A stretch of 64,000 bases of DNA from Drosophila persimilis (lineage: Eukaryota > Arthropoda > Insecta > Diptera > Drosophilidae). Where the stretch lies: contig NW_020825317.1 in NCBI RefSeq assembly GCF_003286085.1, forward strand, positions 3,720,001 to 3,784,000. The letters run 5' to 3'. Below are positions 1 to 11,779 of this stretch, piece after piece. Numbering within the stretch: position 1 is the stretch's first letter; each line of letters opens with the position of its first letter. Position numbers and translations under genes: made by a program. The notes below the pieces were generated by a model. The model was not told the DNA's origin and did not search any database. It saw nothing but the letters and a program-made list of their open reading frames with translations.

Positions 1-725
1 GGCGCCATCGTGGACAGCTCTAACACGTTCAGCGCATCCTCGGCGACGGCCAGCCAGGCTACGTGCGAGGTCTCGCTCTGACGTGGCTTGGCCTGGAAAA
101 GGCAGGCCCCGAAGTAGGGCCACTTGCGGCAGCAGGTCAGGTAGATGCGGACGCAGTCGAGTGTGGAGCGGCCCTTAAGGAGCATCCACTTGGAGATGAG
201 CAGCTCTTGAACCTCCTTCAGCTGCTCGGCCCCGAGGGCGTCTCGGTATCGGTACGGATAGAACTTGTCAAGACCCTTGAGGCCGACGCCCACGTCGCGC
301 GACTTTTCCAGCGAGTAGTCGCCCATGTCGATTTGCGACATGAGCGAGGCCAGCTCCAGGGCCAGCTCGCGGGACAGGGGAAAGCGACCCTGGACGATCT
401 GGGCATTCGTTTGGTAGCACTGCAGCAGCCGCTCCTTGTCCGTCTCGCACTTTATTGTGTGCTTCCAGTAGAGCCGGTTCTTGTAGGTCAGCTGGATGAC
501 GCGCGAGTTCTCGAACTTCCCAGACCCCTTCTCCCGCAGCGCTGTCTCCCACTTGCTGATCACGTCGCACAGCTTGGCTAGCGGTTCCAAAAAGTGCTCC
601 AGGTCCTTCTCGATGGGATCATCGCTGAACAGACAGAAGCCATTGCTCGCATCTCGGGTTCCTAGTTCGTGGGCGAGCGTCGCCTGGAACTCCTCGATGG
701 TCGTCGAGCCGTCAAAGGAGACCAC
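1..725 (-). CDS. CG43867: PLEKHH/MAX-1-like protein, FERM exon (partial, runs off window start)
   Basis: Last exon visible of the minus-strand PLEKHH-type gene. It follows an acceptor (CTGAAG) and opens with VVSFDGSTTIEEF, the start of the FERM ubiquitin-like lobe. It continues through LTYKNRLYWK, the helical lobe (LELASLMSQIDMGDY, KFYPYRYRD) and DCVRIYLTCCRKWPYFGA to LAVAEDALNVLELSTMAP. All 241 codons are open and most end in G or C. In this family FERM follows MyTH4 and binds membranes or partner proteins at the cell cortex; worm MAX-1 acts in netrin-dependent motor axon guidance. The rest of the third FERM lobe and the stop lie beyond position 1. The family call is firm. The symbol is the D. 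melanogaster gene I believe to be the orthologue, given from memory. Confidence 0.93.
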   Translation of the reverse strand, partial: MVSFDGSTTIEEFQATLAHELGTRDASNGFCLFSDDPIEKDLEHFLEPLAKLCDVISKWETALREKGSGKFENSRVIQLTYKNRLYWKHTIKCETDKERLLQCYQTNAQIVQGRFPLSRELALELASLMSQIDMGDYSLEKSRDVGVGLKGLDKFYPYRYRDALGAEQLKEVQELLISKWMLLKGRSTLDCVRIYLTCCRKWPYFGACLFQAKPRQSETSHVAWLAVAEDALNVLELSTMA

Positions 726-787
726 CTTCAGGTAGGGAATATAAGCAGTTATTTAGACGAGGTCTACACGCTGTGATTACCATCTCA

Positions 788-1153
<366 letters not shown>

Positions 1154-1375
1154 TTAGTATACAATCTCAGAGAGATACTAACTAGATTCCGGTTAGTGGT
1201 ATGGTGGTGGTTATGGTTAGTCTTTTGTGGGGTTTTAGGAGTGTTTGTAATCTACTTTTATCGAACTACTGGAATCGAACACAACTGTACCTGTACGTGT
1301 ACGTGTACGTGTACGCAAAAGAGAGTACAAACAATAAGAAGAAAAAAAGAAAGACGAAAGATTTCCCCGTCATAC

Positions 1376-1471
1376 CTGAATAGATGTGGGCGAACTGCCG
1401 TTGGCATGGGCATTGCCCGCCTGTTGGGTATCACAGGTGAACAGGCTTTGGGTGGCGCACAACAGTAGTTG
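1376..1471 (-). CDS. CG43867: PLEKHH/MAX-1-like protein, putative cassette exon inside MyTH4
   Basis: A 96-base open stretch bounded by acceptor TTATTACAG and donor CAG/GTATGA, phase 0 at both ends. It encodes 32 residues beginning QLLLCATQSLFTCDTQQ and ending NGSSPTSIQ. It sits in the right order between the two MyTH4 halves and can be included or skipped without changing frame. It has no counterpart in the vertebrate domain as I remember it, so it looks like an optional loop insertion. The splice signals are good; the coding role is inferred. Confidence 0.65.
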
Positions 1472-2645
1472 CTGTAATAAGTGTTCGTCAAAGAGTCATC
1501 GGTCGGTGGGTACGCGGTGTTTTTGGAAACGTGGTTCAACAATTTGGTTGGTTTGGTTGGTCACACAAGAGAACACATCAATCAATCAATCAAATCGAAA
1601 TTCAAAGAAAATAAGGAATGGAAGAGAAGCCATCATCAATCATCAGTTGTTTTTTTTCAGTTTTTTGTTTTTTCATGTTACTCAATCATCAATGTAATCA
1701 GTGTTCATCAGTGTTGGATGTGTTTTGTTGTTCAGTGTTGTGTAACGTTAAGCTCCAAACAAACATAACGAACGAACCAGGCAAAAATAGAGAGACAGCG
1801 AGAGATAGAGAGCAAGAGCGAGAGCGAGTGAGAGACAGACATTCAAAGCGAAAAACAAAGATGGAAAAACTCTAGTAATAGAAAACGTACACACTGAGCT
1901 TTAAAAGTATGCGTACTGCTGGCTGATGTTCTGTTTTTTCGAGTGTTCTGATGGTTTGAGTGTGGATTCATTGTAGTGATTGTTGTTGTGGGTGCCGTGA
2001 TGGTTCTATGCTTCTAGTTTTCTCTTTTTTTGTACAATTTACAGCAAATACTTTATACAGATTGGTATAACAGATATATATATATATATACATATATACA
2101 TACATACATATATGATATATGTACAGATATGCATGTATGACAGTTTTAGGGGAAATTCATTGTCTGTCTGCTACGAAAGAACTCATGAAACTGAGAACAG
2201 ATGAAAACGATCTACAAATTAGTTACGATCAAACATGCACTATCTACCGATACTAAAAATGGAGTAGTTGTATGTTGGTTAGTTATTAGTGAGTACGTGT
2301 TATTTGGGTATAGAATAGCTCTCTCTTTGTTGTTTCATCGATAAGCGGAGCAAACAATAGTAGCATGATGTGGCTTGGCATGGCATGGCAAGGTACCTCA
2401 CGAGTCACCAGTCGGGACGGTGTTCTTTTCTTTTCTTTTTGGGGGCAAGTTTTTTCGTAAGTTAGTAGGGGATTTCATTTGGGGGAAGAACACACTACAT
2501 CAAATCAAAAACCAACTATTTTTGGGTGGGTTCATTCAACTAAACATTCTTTTTGGTGGTGGTAGGTTGGGTTTCGGGTGGAACATATGGGGCATGGATG
2601 CTGGGATGCAGGGGATGTAAAAAGCTCTGCAACTGAAAAACTTAC
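1472..2645 (-). other. Intron of the PLEKHH-like gene
   Basis: Intronic stretch of about 1.17 kb. It holds runs of T and A, a TA/CATA microsatellite near 2074-2124, and no convincing coding frame or promoter. Confidence 0.7.
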
Positions 2646-2855
2646 GCGCGTTTGCTTGCCCAGCTTCTTGTTTACCTGGACGCCGACACTGAGCTTCTGG
2701 CCCATGTGCCGGGAGGTCTGCTTGATCAATATGCAGATCATCTCCGTCTGCAGCTCGGGCATGTCCAGGGAGTGCTGCAGTGCATTCTGTGCCAGCACCA
2801 CATGGTAATCGATGCCCGGCTGATTCACAGCCACCGACATAAACAGCTGAATGCT
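2646..2855 (-). CDS. CG43867: PLEKHH/MAX-1-like protein, MyTH4 core exon
   Basis: A 210-base exon (70 codons) after acceptor TTCCGCAG. It encodes SIQLFMSVAVNQPGID, LAQNALQHSLDMPELQTE and CILIKQTSRHMGQ, the classic MyTH4 helices including the KQT motif. Two in-frame donors are visible: CGC/GTAAGT at 2646, used here, and CAG/GTAAAC at 2676. The second would drop the last ten residues (VNKKLGKQTR). Both leave phase 0, so either could join the next exon. Confidence 0.92.
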
Positions 2856-2929
2856 CTGCGGAATGGATCGAATGGATAGAATGGAACGAGGATCAGTTTG
2901 GGCTTCCTCTAGCTCCCCCTCTGTGTTAC

Positions 2930-3042
2930 CTTGAACAGTTTGATGGCCTCTGGCTGCATGGTTTCCGTGTGCATGGACGTGAGCGGTGCCGTGATGGTGT
3001 CTTTGGTGTGCAGCAGTATGGGATGGCGCCACAGAACGCAAT
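2930..3042 (-). CDS. CG43867: PLEKHH/MAX-1-like protein, MyTH4 start exon
   Basis: A 113-base exon between acceptor TTTACAG and donor AAG/GTAACA. Its first two bases finish an Asn codon begun in the previous exon; the rest reads CVLWRHPILLHTKDTI, then TSMHTETMQPEAIKLFK. This is the start of MyTH4: conserved WRHP and HT blocks and the first helix leading into SIQLFMSV. It is separated from its neighbours by introns of 74 and 66 bases. Confidence 0.92.
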
Positions 3043-3108
3043 CTGTAAAGTGTAATCAATGGGGAATAAGCTTCCATTTGCTGCCGAGATTCGGAGGTGG
3101 TTTCTCAC

Positions 3109-3391
3109 TTGGATCTCCGTCCGTCTCCATGAGCTTTTGCACGAGCTGCTCGTACTGTGTGCCAGCGCTTGGACCTCCGCCAGAGACCACCGTCAGGTGG
3201 TAGAGCCAATTGTCGCGCTCAGGCTTTCCGGACAGGATCAGGTAGGTGGGTCCCTGGTGGGCCGGATAGATGGCGACGGTGAGTCGTGCCTGATCCTGGG
3301 CGGCATCCTCGCGCTCCTCTGAGTCCGAGTCCGAGACGTGTTCTACCTCCTCGACGCGTGCATCGCGCATGTTGATCTGTCCCAGGGGATT
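3109..3391 (-). CDS. CG43867: PLEKHH/MAX-1-like protein, second PH domain C-terminal exon
   Basis: A 283-base exon. The acceptor chosen is CCCATTCAG/AAT at 3391 because it joins ...YFKAPAET directly to NPLGQINMRDARVEEVE, as in the family, and leaves an 80-base intron with a good pyrimidine tract. The exon carries the acidic loop DSDSEEREDAAQDQ and the closing PH strands and helix (LTVAIYPAHQGPTYLI, DNWLYHLTVVSGGG). It then reaches ETDGDP and ends one base into a codon at donor A/GTGAGA. Confidence 0.9.
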
Positions 3392-3471
3392 CTGAATGGG
3401 AACGAAAGTATGGTCTTTCATGAGTATTTCCTCAGGAAACCTGTGAATCTGTTAGACGACTCTCCGCTCAC

Positions 3472-3894
3472 CGTCTCCGCTGGAGCCTTGAAGTAGAGGA
3501 ACATCTTGCCGAGCAGCACGCACCAGCACTTCTTGGCATGGCCGTTCTTCACCTTCGTCACCCAGCCCTGGACCGTGGGCTTCTGGTCGTCGCGGCTGAG
3601 TAGCAGCTTGGTCGCGTTCCGTCGCTGCACATTCTGTAGCACCCGGATCCAGTCGTCCATGGTGGCATGGGAGTCGGCCGTCAGGTAGTAGACCTTCTTC
3701 CCGGTGTCTATCTCGAAGGTGGAGGCTCCCTCCGCCCGATTTATGCGACATGCCTCGTCCAGTTGGATCTGCCCCTGCGGCTTCCGCTGCACATCGTGCT
3801 GGCTCTTCCAGTAGTTCAGGGACCCGTTCTTCAGGACGAACCACCGCTTGCGCCACGTCTTAAGCTTGCCACCCAGCTTGGCCAGGTGACCCAT
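3472..3894 (-). CDS. CG43867: PLEKHH/MAX-1-like protein, first PH domain and start of second PH
   Basis: A 423-base exon, 141 codons, phase 0 at both ends, between acceptor TCTTTTAG and donor ACG/GTGAGC. It begins MGHLAKLGGKLKTWRKRWFV, the first strands of PH1, and continues NGSLNYWKSQHDV, GQIQLDEACRI and VYYLTADSHATMDDWIRV, with the invariant PH tryptophan. PH2 begins KPTVQGWVTKV and CWCVLLGKMFLYFKAP. PH domains of this family bind phosphoinositides; the basic KTWRKRW strand fits that. The ATG at the exon start is internal, because the upstream exon joins in frame. Confidence 0.94.
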
Positions 3895-3965
3895 CTAAAA
3901 GAAAGAGTAGAGATTATAGCTGGAGCTGGACCTGCGGCTTCTCTGGGGATTCACTGGGTGCTTAC

Positions 3966-4117
3966 CTTTTCTAGGGACTCGATCTTCTTGCTGGGCGAAT
4001 CCACATAGGAGGCGCGCATCAGTAGCGACGGCATCGAGGCATCCATGCAGGTGGACTCCGACACGGCGTCCGGGGGCAGGGCGTAGTCGTCCGAGAGGCC
4101 TGATTCAAAGGAAAGAT
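3966..4117 (-). CDS. CG43867: PLEKHH/MAX-1-like protein, linker exon before first PH
   Basis: A 152-base exon between acceptor ATTTCAG and donor AAG/GTAAGC. Its first two bases complete an Asp codon shared with the large upstream exon. It encodes LSFESGLSDDYALPPDAV, then SLLMRASYVDSPSKKIESLEK, joining in frame to MGHLAKLGG. The GLSDDYA(L/M)PPD block recurs in relatives. Confidence 0.92.
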
Positions 4118-5285
4118 CTGAAATTACTGTGCCACGCATGTGTTGGGGACTGGATGCAGAGGCGATGCAACGGGGTGCAACGATCGGTGGCACTGGTAGC
4201 CGCAGCGTAGCCGTTGTCGTTGCCGTTGCTGTCTGGTGTGCACGTGTCAGCGTGCTCTGCCCTGAACCGCCTTGGGGCAGGCATGTCGGCGACAGTGTCA
4301 GCGTCAGCCCCTGGTGGGGCAATGTGTGGTGATGGTGCTGGTGATTTTGGTGGTGCAGTGGTTGGTGGTGGAGATGCTGTGGCTGTGTGGATGTGGATGT
4401 GCGTGGCTGGTGGAGGTGGACTGTGCGGTGGTGCGGTGTGTGAGGCGGATGGAGCGGGTTAATGTCGGTTACATGATTGCAAGGCGGATCGGTGGATCGG
4501 TTGAGTGGTTTAGATGGTTTTTGATGGACAAAAGTTGTCACAAATTGTTAGTTTTTTATAAATTAGTTTTATATTTTATCTAGGTTCTAGAGGGCGGGGG
4601 ATGTGATGGGCAGGAACTAGAAGTAGATACGGTGTGGAAATCGGAACAGGATGTGGAGTTGGAAGTGGAACTATATCTTTGATCTTGAAAAGGAAATAAA
4701 TTGAGCTCCAGGAAAAGAAGGAATGTGAGAACTAGAACGGGAACAGACCCACAAATAGATAAATTTAGTGGGAAATGGCAGTGAGGATGATTGCAAAACA
4801 GTATTGAAAGTAAAACGGAAATTGAAAATAGGACTAGAAGGGCTACACGAAATATGATCTCGAACCGAAATGGAAACGGAACAGAAAGCTAAATGAATCG
4901 GGACTGCGGAAATGAAACAGTGAAATTAAGCATATTGAATGATATCGAAAGAAAAGGCATTGGAAGTGATACTGAAGTTACGAAAGCAAATGAAGGCGAG
5001 GTTCCAAGGGCGGCATTACTGTAGAATCCTGGGGAATGGTTGCAGGAAGTGGCAGGTGAACGGGGATCGGGATAAGGATCGTATGGGGATTGGGGGAGCT
5101 GTGTGTGCGTTAGATTCTGGGTTTTCCCTGTGTGTATTTGTCTCTGGTGTGACGATACCTACGCTCTACGCGGGGGGTGGCTACGGGGCTACCAGGCTAC
5201 CAACAAGAGAGTGGCTTAAGGCAGATGCAGACTGGTGGTGCAGGGTCTACTGTGGGGCAGGGCAGCAAACATGTTAGGTACATAC
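4118..5285 (-). other. Intron of the PLEKHH-like gene
   Basis: An intron of 1,168 bases. The GT/GC-rich part at 4170-4450 gives open frames on both strands that look like low-complexity artefacts. No other feature is seen. Confidence 0.75.
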
Positions 5286-6807
5286 CACGCGCCTTGGCGT
5301 TCTTGGGGCTTTCGGAGCCACTGCGCTTCGCGGGACTGAGGCTCGAAGAGGTCTTCAGGCTCTTGGAGGGGCTCGAGGCGCTGCCGGAGGTGGAGGTCTC
5401 CGTGTTGTCCGTGCTGCTCGAGTTGTGCGAATTGTGGGTGAGCATCACGGCATGGTCCTCCCCATCGCTGGAGTCGTCGCTCGAGTCCCCAGTGAAAGGC
5501 ATCGAGCGGATCTGGGAAGCCCGCCCCTTGACCGTTGCGTACACGGGCACCGAAATATCACAGAAGCCGCCGCTGGCGGTTTGTTGCTGCCGCGTTGGCG
5601 GCAGCGGAGTGCCCGGTGTGCCGCTGCCTCCCACTGTTCCATTGCCGTCGCCAGTTACCGTGCCCGTGCTCGTGGCCGTGCCATGTCTGTGCCCGTGTCC
5701 GTGTCCCACATGGCCATGACCGTGTGTCCCATGTCGGGACCTTCCATTCGACAGGGTATTGTTGGCGGCTGCATCTGGCTCGTGACTGACGGTGCTCTCG
5801 GCTGTGCTGGTGCCTGTGCCAGGACCTGTGCCGGCCAACCCATCGTTGGCCACCTGGTAGATCTTGGCCTCCCAGCTTGGGAAGCGGTGTAGTGGCGGTG
5901 TCGGTGGCCGGGGGACGCCCAGGTCACTGGTGGTGGTGGTGGTGCTGCTGTTACCGCCGCTGGCCATCAGCGCGGGATTGTTCTTCATCCAGGCGGGCAG
6001 CTTCTCGCACGAGGGCGTGTAGATCTCCGCGTAGTCGTGGGCCGTGTCCGTGTCGGAGCTATCCGGACGGGGCAGCGATCCCCCTCCCGCCGAAGCAGCG
6101 CCTGATCCAATTCCTGTCGAGGGCGCCTTGCTGGAGATGCTGGAGAGGGGTGCCAGGGTGAGGCCGTCGACGGCCGCCACCAGATTGCGCTCGAGCTCCT
6201 GCGGCTCCATCGAGAGATTGCGCCGATGCTGGTGGTGGGGATAGGAGCTGGTCAGCGGCCGACTGATGATCTCCTGCGAGGGATCGAGGCTCTCGCTGCG
6301 CCTGCGCGTCTCCGCCGATCCGCCGGCAAAGTCCTGCACGTCCAAGCTCAGGCTATTCCGCACGGGTCCGACGATGCTGTGCCGCTGCGACTGGTTCGCG
6401 ATGTGGTTCTTCAGAAGCTCCAGCTGCTGGTTGCACTTGACGTTCTGCTCGCGCAGCACCTGGTTCTGCTCCTCGAGATCCCGCAGCTTATTGTTCACCC
6501 ACTCTTTGATCTTGGCCGCCTTCGCCTCGATCTGGCGGGCGTCGTGCAGTCGCAACTGTCGCTGCTCCTCCACCTGGATCTCCAACGAGGTGATGGTCCT
6601 CTCAGCTTCGAGCGGTGCTCCTGGGACTCCTGCTCCTGCTGCTGCGGCTGCTGCAGCTGCTGCTGCTGCTGCTCCTCCAGCTGTTGTCGCGCAGGAAGGT
6701 GTCTGCTGCTGCTGGTGGTTGGGGGATTGCTGCTGCTGCTGCTGTGGTGGATGTGGCTGTGCTGGAGGCTTGGGCCACTCACTCAACCGCTGCTCCATGG
6801 CACGCAC
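5286..6807 (-). CDS. CG43867: PLEKHH/MAX-1-like protein, coiled-coil and serine-rich central exon
   Basis: A 1,522-base exon, 507 codons plus one base. It follows acceptor TTTACAG and opens VRAMEQRLSEWPKPP. Low-complexity glutamine and alanine runs follow (near residues 20-65), then the second coiled coil: RQIEAKAAKIKEWVNNKLRD and LEEQNQVLREQNVKCNQQL. After that comes a long Ser/Thr-rich linker with recognisable blocks: RRRSESLDPSQ, HDYAEIYTPSCEKLPAWMK, PPTPPLHRFPSWEAKIYQV, VPVYATVKGRASQI and FTGDSSDDSSDGED. It ends at donor GTG/GTATG. The block order matches PLEKHH1/2. This exon appears common to the isoforms starting at 21548 and further upstream. Confidence 0.94.
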
Positions 6808-9800
6808 CTGTAAACAGAGAGGGGAAGAGGGTGAGTGTGTGAGAGAAATAGGTGGCGCACAGTTCCTGTGAAAGATCTAATCTCTGAATTGGAATCTTCT
6901 GATGTGGATTTTCCCATAGATACATCTGCTATTTCTGCTATTTTCTTCACTTCAGATACATTTTCTCTCACATCTCGCTTGAAAAGTAAAAGATTTCGGG
7001 ATCCCTGCAGCACTTGTGCCTCGACAAAAACGTCGGCCGTTCCAATACACCAGGCCTCGACAGAAAAGTTGCGAAGAAACTCTTGTTTCCCTGGATTTTT
7101 TCCAGTGCAGTGCAATCTCCACTTTCTGTGGAAAAGTTTTGCAGGCGAAAACTTTTCAAAATTAAATTAAATTCACACAGAAGCCACGACAAAGTCGCTT
7201 GGCTGCTCCTTTGGCTGGTAAGACGAGTGGCTCTCGGCAGACCCTGGCTCCCTGGCTCCCTGCCGCCCGGGGTCCAATGGCAGTGTCTAATGGTTACACA
7301 TGACCCCCGTCGTGGGATTAGATGGGGGGAGGAACGGAGGGTGGAGAACGAGCAGCAGAAGGGTTATCCAGGGTTCAATCGCAGAGGGGTTTTGTTTCTC
7401 CTGCTTTCTGGGAAGAAGGAGCACTGCAGCTCTCAAGTGTGTAGCCAGAAAACTTGTGTAATTAACGAAGGAATCCATTGGATGCAGACCAAATGGCGAC
7501 CGTTTAACACTCGTAGTCGTAGTCGCGGCATGAGACCGGGACACGCCATTTCCATTTCCATTCCCGTTGAAGTTCCTGGGATTCCCCTGCACCCGATACG
7601 ACTGTTTTTATGGTTACACAACAGTTTACAACTGCCACAATAAAATCGAAAGGGGGTGGGTGGAAGCGGGGGAGGTCAGTGTACGGAGGCGACAGGAAAG
7701 AACTAACTTAATTTGGCACGAAAGGAAACCAAACTGACAACTAAACAAAGCCGGAAGCCACCACAAGGAGAAGGACATGTAGCAGAATGGGGCCCGAAAT
7801 GGGGTACAAAAGTAGGAGCTGGAGCTGGAGAAGGCATCAATATGGAAGGAGAGGCATCAGGCGGAGAAGGTCAAAGAATCAAAGCGGAAGGAAGGCCTTT
7901 CCTTCTTTCAAATAAAGCCAGAGTCTAAGAAAGGAGAACACCAGCAGGATTGGGGGGCTGAATCAGTAGAAATGAGAGGAAACAAAAGAGAAACAGAGAC
8001 AGAGAACGAGAACGAGCCGCTGGATGTGGTGCACAAGTGGTGTACAAAGAAGACCCATGAGGAGGCGGAGGCGGAGGAGGAGGTGTCCCTCCAGGACCTG
8101 TCGGCACCTATCCTATCGCATTATTAGTTGGGGTATCTGCCTCGGGTGTCTGGCCACGAAATGGGTCAACTGCTTAATGTGCGCCGTCGTGGGGTCCTTG
8201 CCACCGCTTGTGGCATGCGGCTAAAAATAAATAAACCGCCAAAAATAACAACCTCCGGGCATGCTACTGATACTACTGCTCCTGCTGCTGCCACGCATAT
8301 AAAATGCCTTGTTTATGCCTGTCCTGACACGAGGATGTGCCCCATGCCACCCGTAGCCCCAGAGATACAGAGATACGCGGACTACAGACAGGGAAATGAG
8401 TTATGGATAGTCCTCCTCTTTTGGGGGGTGGAGAAATCAATCTATATTCAGGGTTTCGTTGGAGGTGTCCACTCCTGCCAATGAAACACCAAAAGTTGGA
8501 GGCAGCCTAAATCGAAGAAAACTAAAGTGGAGAAGGTGAAGAGTAAGGGGAGAAATCCACTGATTGTAAGGCGGAACAGCGGAGGAGAGACGATCGAGGA
8601 GAGGGGCGTAATCTTTCTGTTTTGGTAAAGTTGAGCCATCAAATCTGAGTGCGCCCAAAACCGCTTTGGCCAAAACTTCTGCCAAAGGAATAGGGAGTGG
8701 CAGGGCCAATGGCTGCTTCAGTAGCCCCAACGGCAGAGTGTGGCAGCAGTGCAAGGTTCAGCTTCTGTCCGCGCTGCACCGCCTGCAGCCTGTGCATCTC
8801 CAGCCATAACATGATTCACACGGACGAGTCACACAAGGCATTTAGGCGTGAGAGAAACTTCTTGGCCAAGAGAACAAACAAAGAACCAATCGGAGTCGCT
8901 AGACAGGACACACCATTGAAAGGAGAAGGAGGAGCAGAAGACGGGGTGGGATTCCAGAGGACATCAAGGCAGGGAGACGACACTAAGGTGTGACTTTATC
9001 TAAATGTGTTTCCCAGACAACGAGCTATGTAGATCCGGGGTAGGATTCGGCTTCCTTGTCCCGTGTTTCGTCCCCCAGCTGCTCCCGTATCCATCCGAGC
9101 CCGTAGGAGGCAGCCAAATCCCCAACAAATTCCCTTATTGGATTCCGTGATCTGTGATTGCTTTCGGAGACACCTCCTCCATCCACCCCAGAGATGTGCA
9201 ATTGATTAAGCTACAGGATATATGTATATGCCATGCCCCCTCTCGAGTGGCAGGTAATAGTGTATTCATATAGAAAACATTTGGCAAACAGCTGCTAAGG
9301 ATTTGGGTCTGTCGGCTGTCGGTATTGCCCATGAAATTGCCTCTACTTTTAGCGCTACTTCTACCCCTCACACAGATGCCACTTCGTGTGAAGAAGGACA
9401 ACAAAACCTGAATACTCTTGCCGACAAAGCATGCAAGGAGGTAATGCAAGGGCACATATTAGAGCCCAATAGGAACACACAGCCCCAACCGGCTATTTGG
9501 CTTTGAGTTGAGTTCTGGATAGCACCAACACCGCAGGGCGTGGATGTTACTTGCCGATGGAAAGTGGCAGATATGAGGGCTCCAGATACATTTAAGGAAA
9601 CGTTTACAACAATTTGTAATCATTTATTTTGGTATTCATAAAAATTGTCTGAGATTCGATCAAGCTTTCGCCTCGAGGAGCAGATCTTTTGAGGTGTATT
9701 TCAAGCGAATGGGAAACGTTCCATTCCACATTCCTCTCTGAATTTGAGCAAAGAATTCCTTTGTTTTGTACAGCTATTAAACTATCAGTTTATCTATCTA

Positions 9801-11710
9801 CCCATTATCGGTTTATCTATCTAACTAGCGTTTTCAAATATATCGTCATATTTCGGCCGTAGATTTGGTCCAAGTCCTGGCTGTCGCTGGCCATTTTCAC
9901 GTCCTGCCACACAAAGAGAAGCTCGATTTTATTGCAGAATGACATTTTTATGGCTGGCTGGGGGCTGGGGTCTCCGCACCGTGCCACCACAGAGGCACCC
10001 CAGCATCCAGCGTTCCCCCTCCCCCGCCGCCGAGTCATGCGGCACCAGGATAATGCGACGTCTGCCACTTAACATAAATCTCACATATTCCGTAAGTCCC
10101 ATCTCCGAATAACGAATCCCCGGCCATAATTTGCCCCAACGCACAATCGGATTATGGGCTCCAAGACGAACTAGAAGACGCAGACGCAGACGCAGACCGT
10201 GGATGGAAATGGATGGAATGGTGGGGTGTGGGGTGTGGGGTATGGGGTATGGCTAAAAGAATCTCAATAAAAGAACAAATTCCAAACGATAAAAAGATGA
10301 ATGAATGAGTTAGCGAACACTTGAATACGATTTGAATTGAATTTCCACCGACAGCGAGGGAGAGGACGAGAGCGAGAATAGCTCCCCTCTTTTTTGTAGT
10401 TTTTCTGCTCTTTCTCTCTCTCTCTCAATTCCGAAACTTTTCAATGCACTCCGGATTATATACATATACGGTGGACGCCCCTGCTCCACTGGCCCCTTGT
10501 CTGTCGTGGGTCTCGTTTTTATTACTAAATGAGCAGACGCAATTAAGTGGGGTCCTAGGGGTGCCAGAGGGGTGCCAGAGGGGGTTGCCATGGAAGAAGG
10601 GGTTGCTAAGGGAGGAGGGTTAGCAGATGACTAACGACATCAGAGCCATTATGGGGTCTCTGGCTTTCATATTGTATGTCTGTATGTACAATAAAAAGAG
10701 AGGGGGAGAGAGCTCTCTCCGGGATGGGGATGGGGATGGGGATGGGTGCCACTGTGTGGATGACTCAATTGTTTGGTGTTGCTGGCATCTGAAAGGGTTT
10801 TCCATGTGGACCTCTCAACCAACCAGTTCCACCCATCATCCCCGATGGATGATTAATCTGTTTATAACGAAGGCAACTACCGTCCCCTGGCCAGGGGAGT
10901 CATGGTCCACTACTTGGGATACAACAAGAGCTCTCTGTTGTTGCACAGACTCCTGAAAGATCTCTCTCTTTGTTTTACTCAGGTGATGAAATACTGTCTT
11001 CGTCTTGGGATCGACCCTCAGATCAACTCCAATCGAAGGATAGCTTCAGAACGTCTCTAAAATGTCGCCAGAACTAGACGCCAGAGAGTTCTCGGAACTC
11101 GGTTTGAAAAGGATCTTAAATATAAGAAACAAGCGTTCTGGGACATGGGATGTTTTATTCGAAATCTTTTATGGACATCGAAAGAATGGGTATGGAAAGG
11201 TCGTGTCTGCAGTGGGAAAGTATTCTTGTTGTCTCCCGCTGTATCTGCAACGAACTTGGTTCTTGGCTCAAACAATTTGTTAATATTACTCAAAATGTGC
11301 CGCAAATCAAACAAAGTTCCTCCCCCACGCCCCAGTGCCCCATGGGGCACTTCCTCGACTGTGGCCCTGTGGCAGTCACTCATATCTTACGTACGTGTGC
11401 GAGGAAAAATACAGGGAAAGCAGATACCTATGTACGTATATGTATGTATGTTTGTAATATATTTGCGTTTCTTGTGTGTTTCTTTGACTTTTGCAGAGAG
11501 CAAACAGCTTCCCCTGCCAGCAGTCTCTGGCTTTCTGCTGTGTGTTTTCCGACGTTGCACGACGTTTAATTTGGAGTCATGATTCCATTGTTATTTATAG
11601 TCAACAAAGCGGCAGCCGCTTGCAGCAGCGGCAGCAAACAGAAGTGGCAGCATCTGAAGCGGCAGCAGAAGATCCACTCAAGAAAACACTCCATAAAACA
11701 TTGTAACCAG

Positions 11711-11779
11711 AAGACATCCCTATCCCCCAATACACATACATATACACATAAACATACACATACACATACACATACACAA
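11711..11779. repeat. ACACAT/CATACA microsatellite
   Basis: Tandem CATACACATA-type units over about 70 bases. Confidence 0.8.

Noticed and set aside
3431..3471. A 41-base intron, using the acceptor TTTCCTGAG at 3431
   Set aside because: The acceptor CCCATTCAG at 3392 keeps frame, has a better pyrimidine tract, gives an ordinary 80-base intron and joins ...KAPAET to NPLGQINMRDA as in the family.
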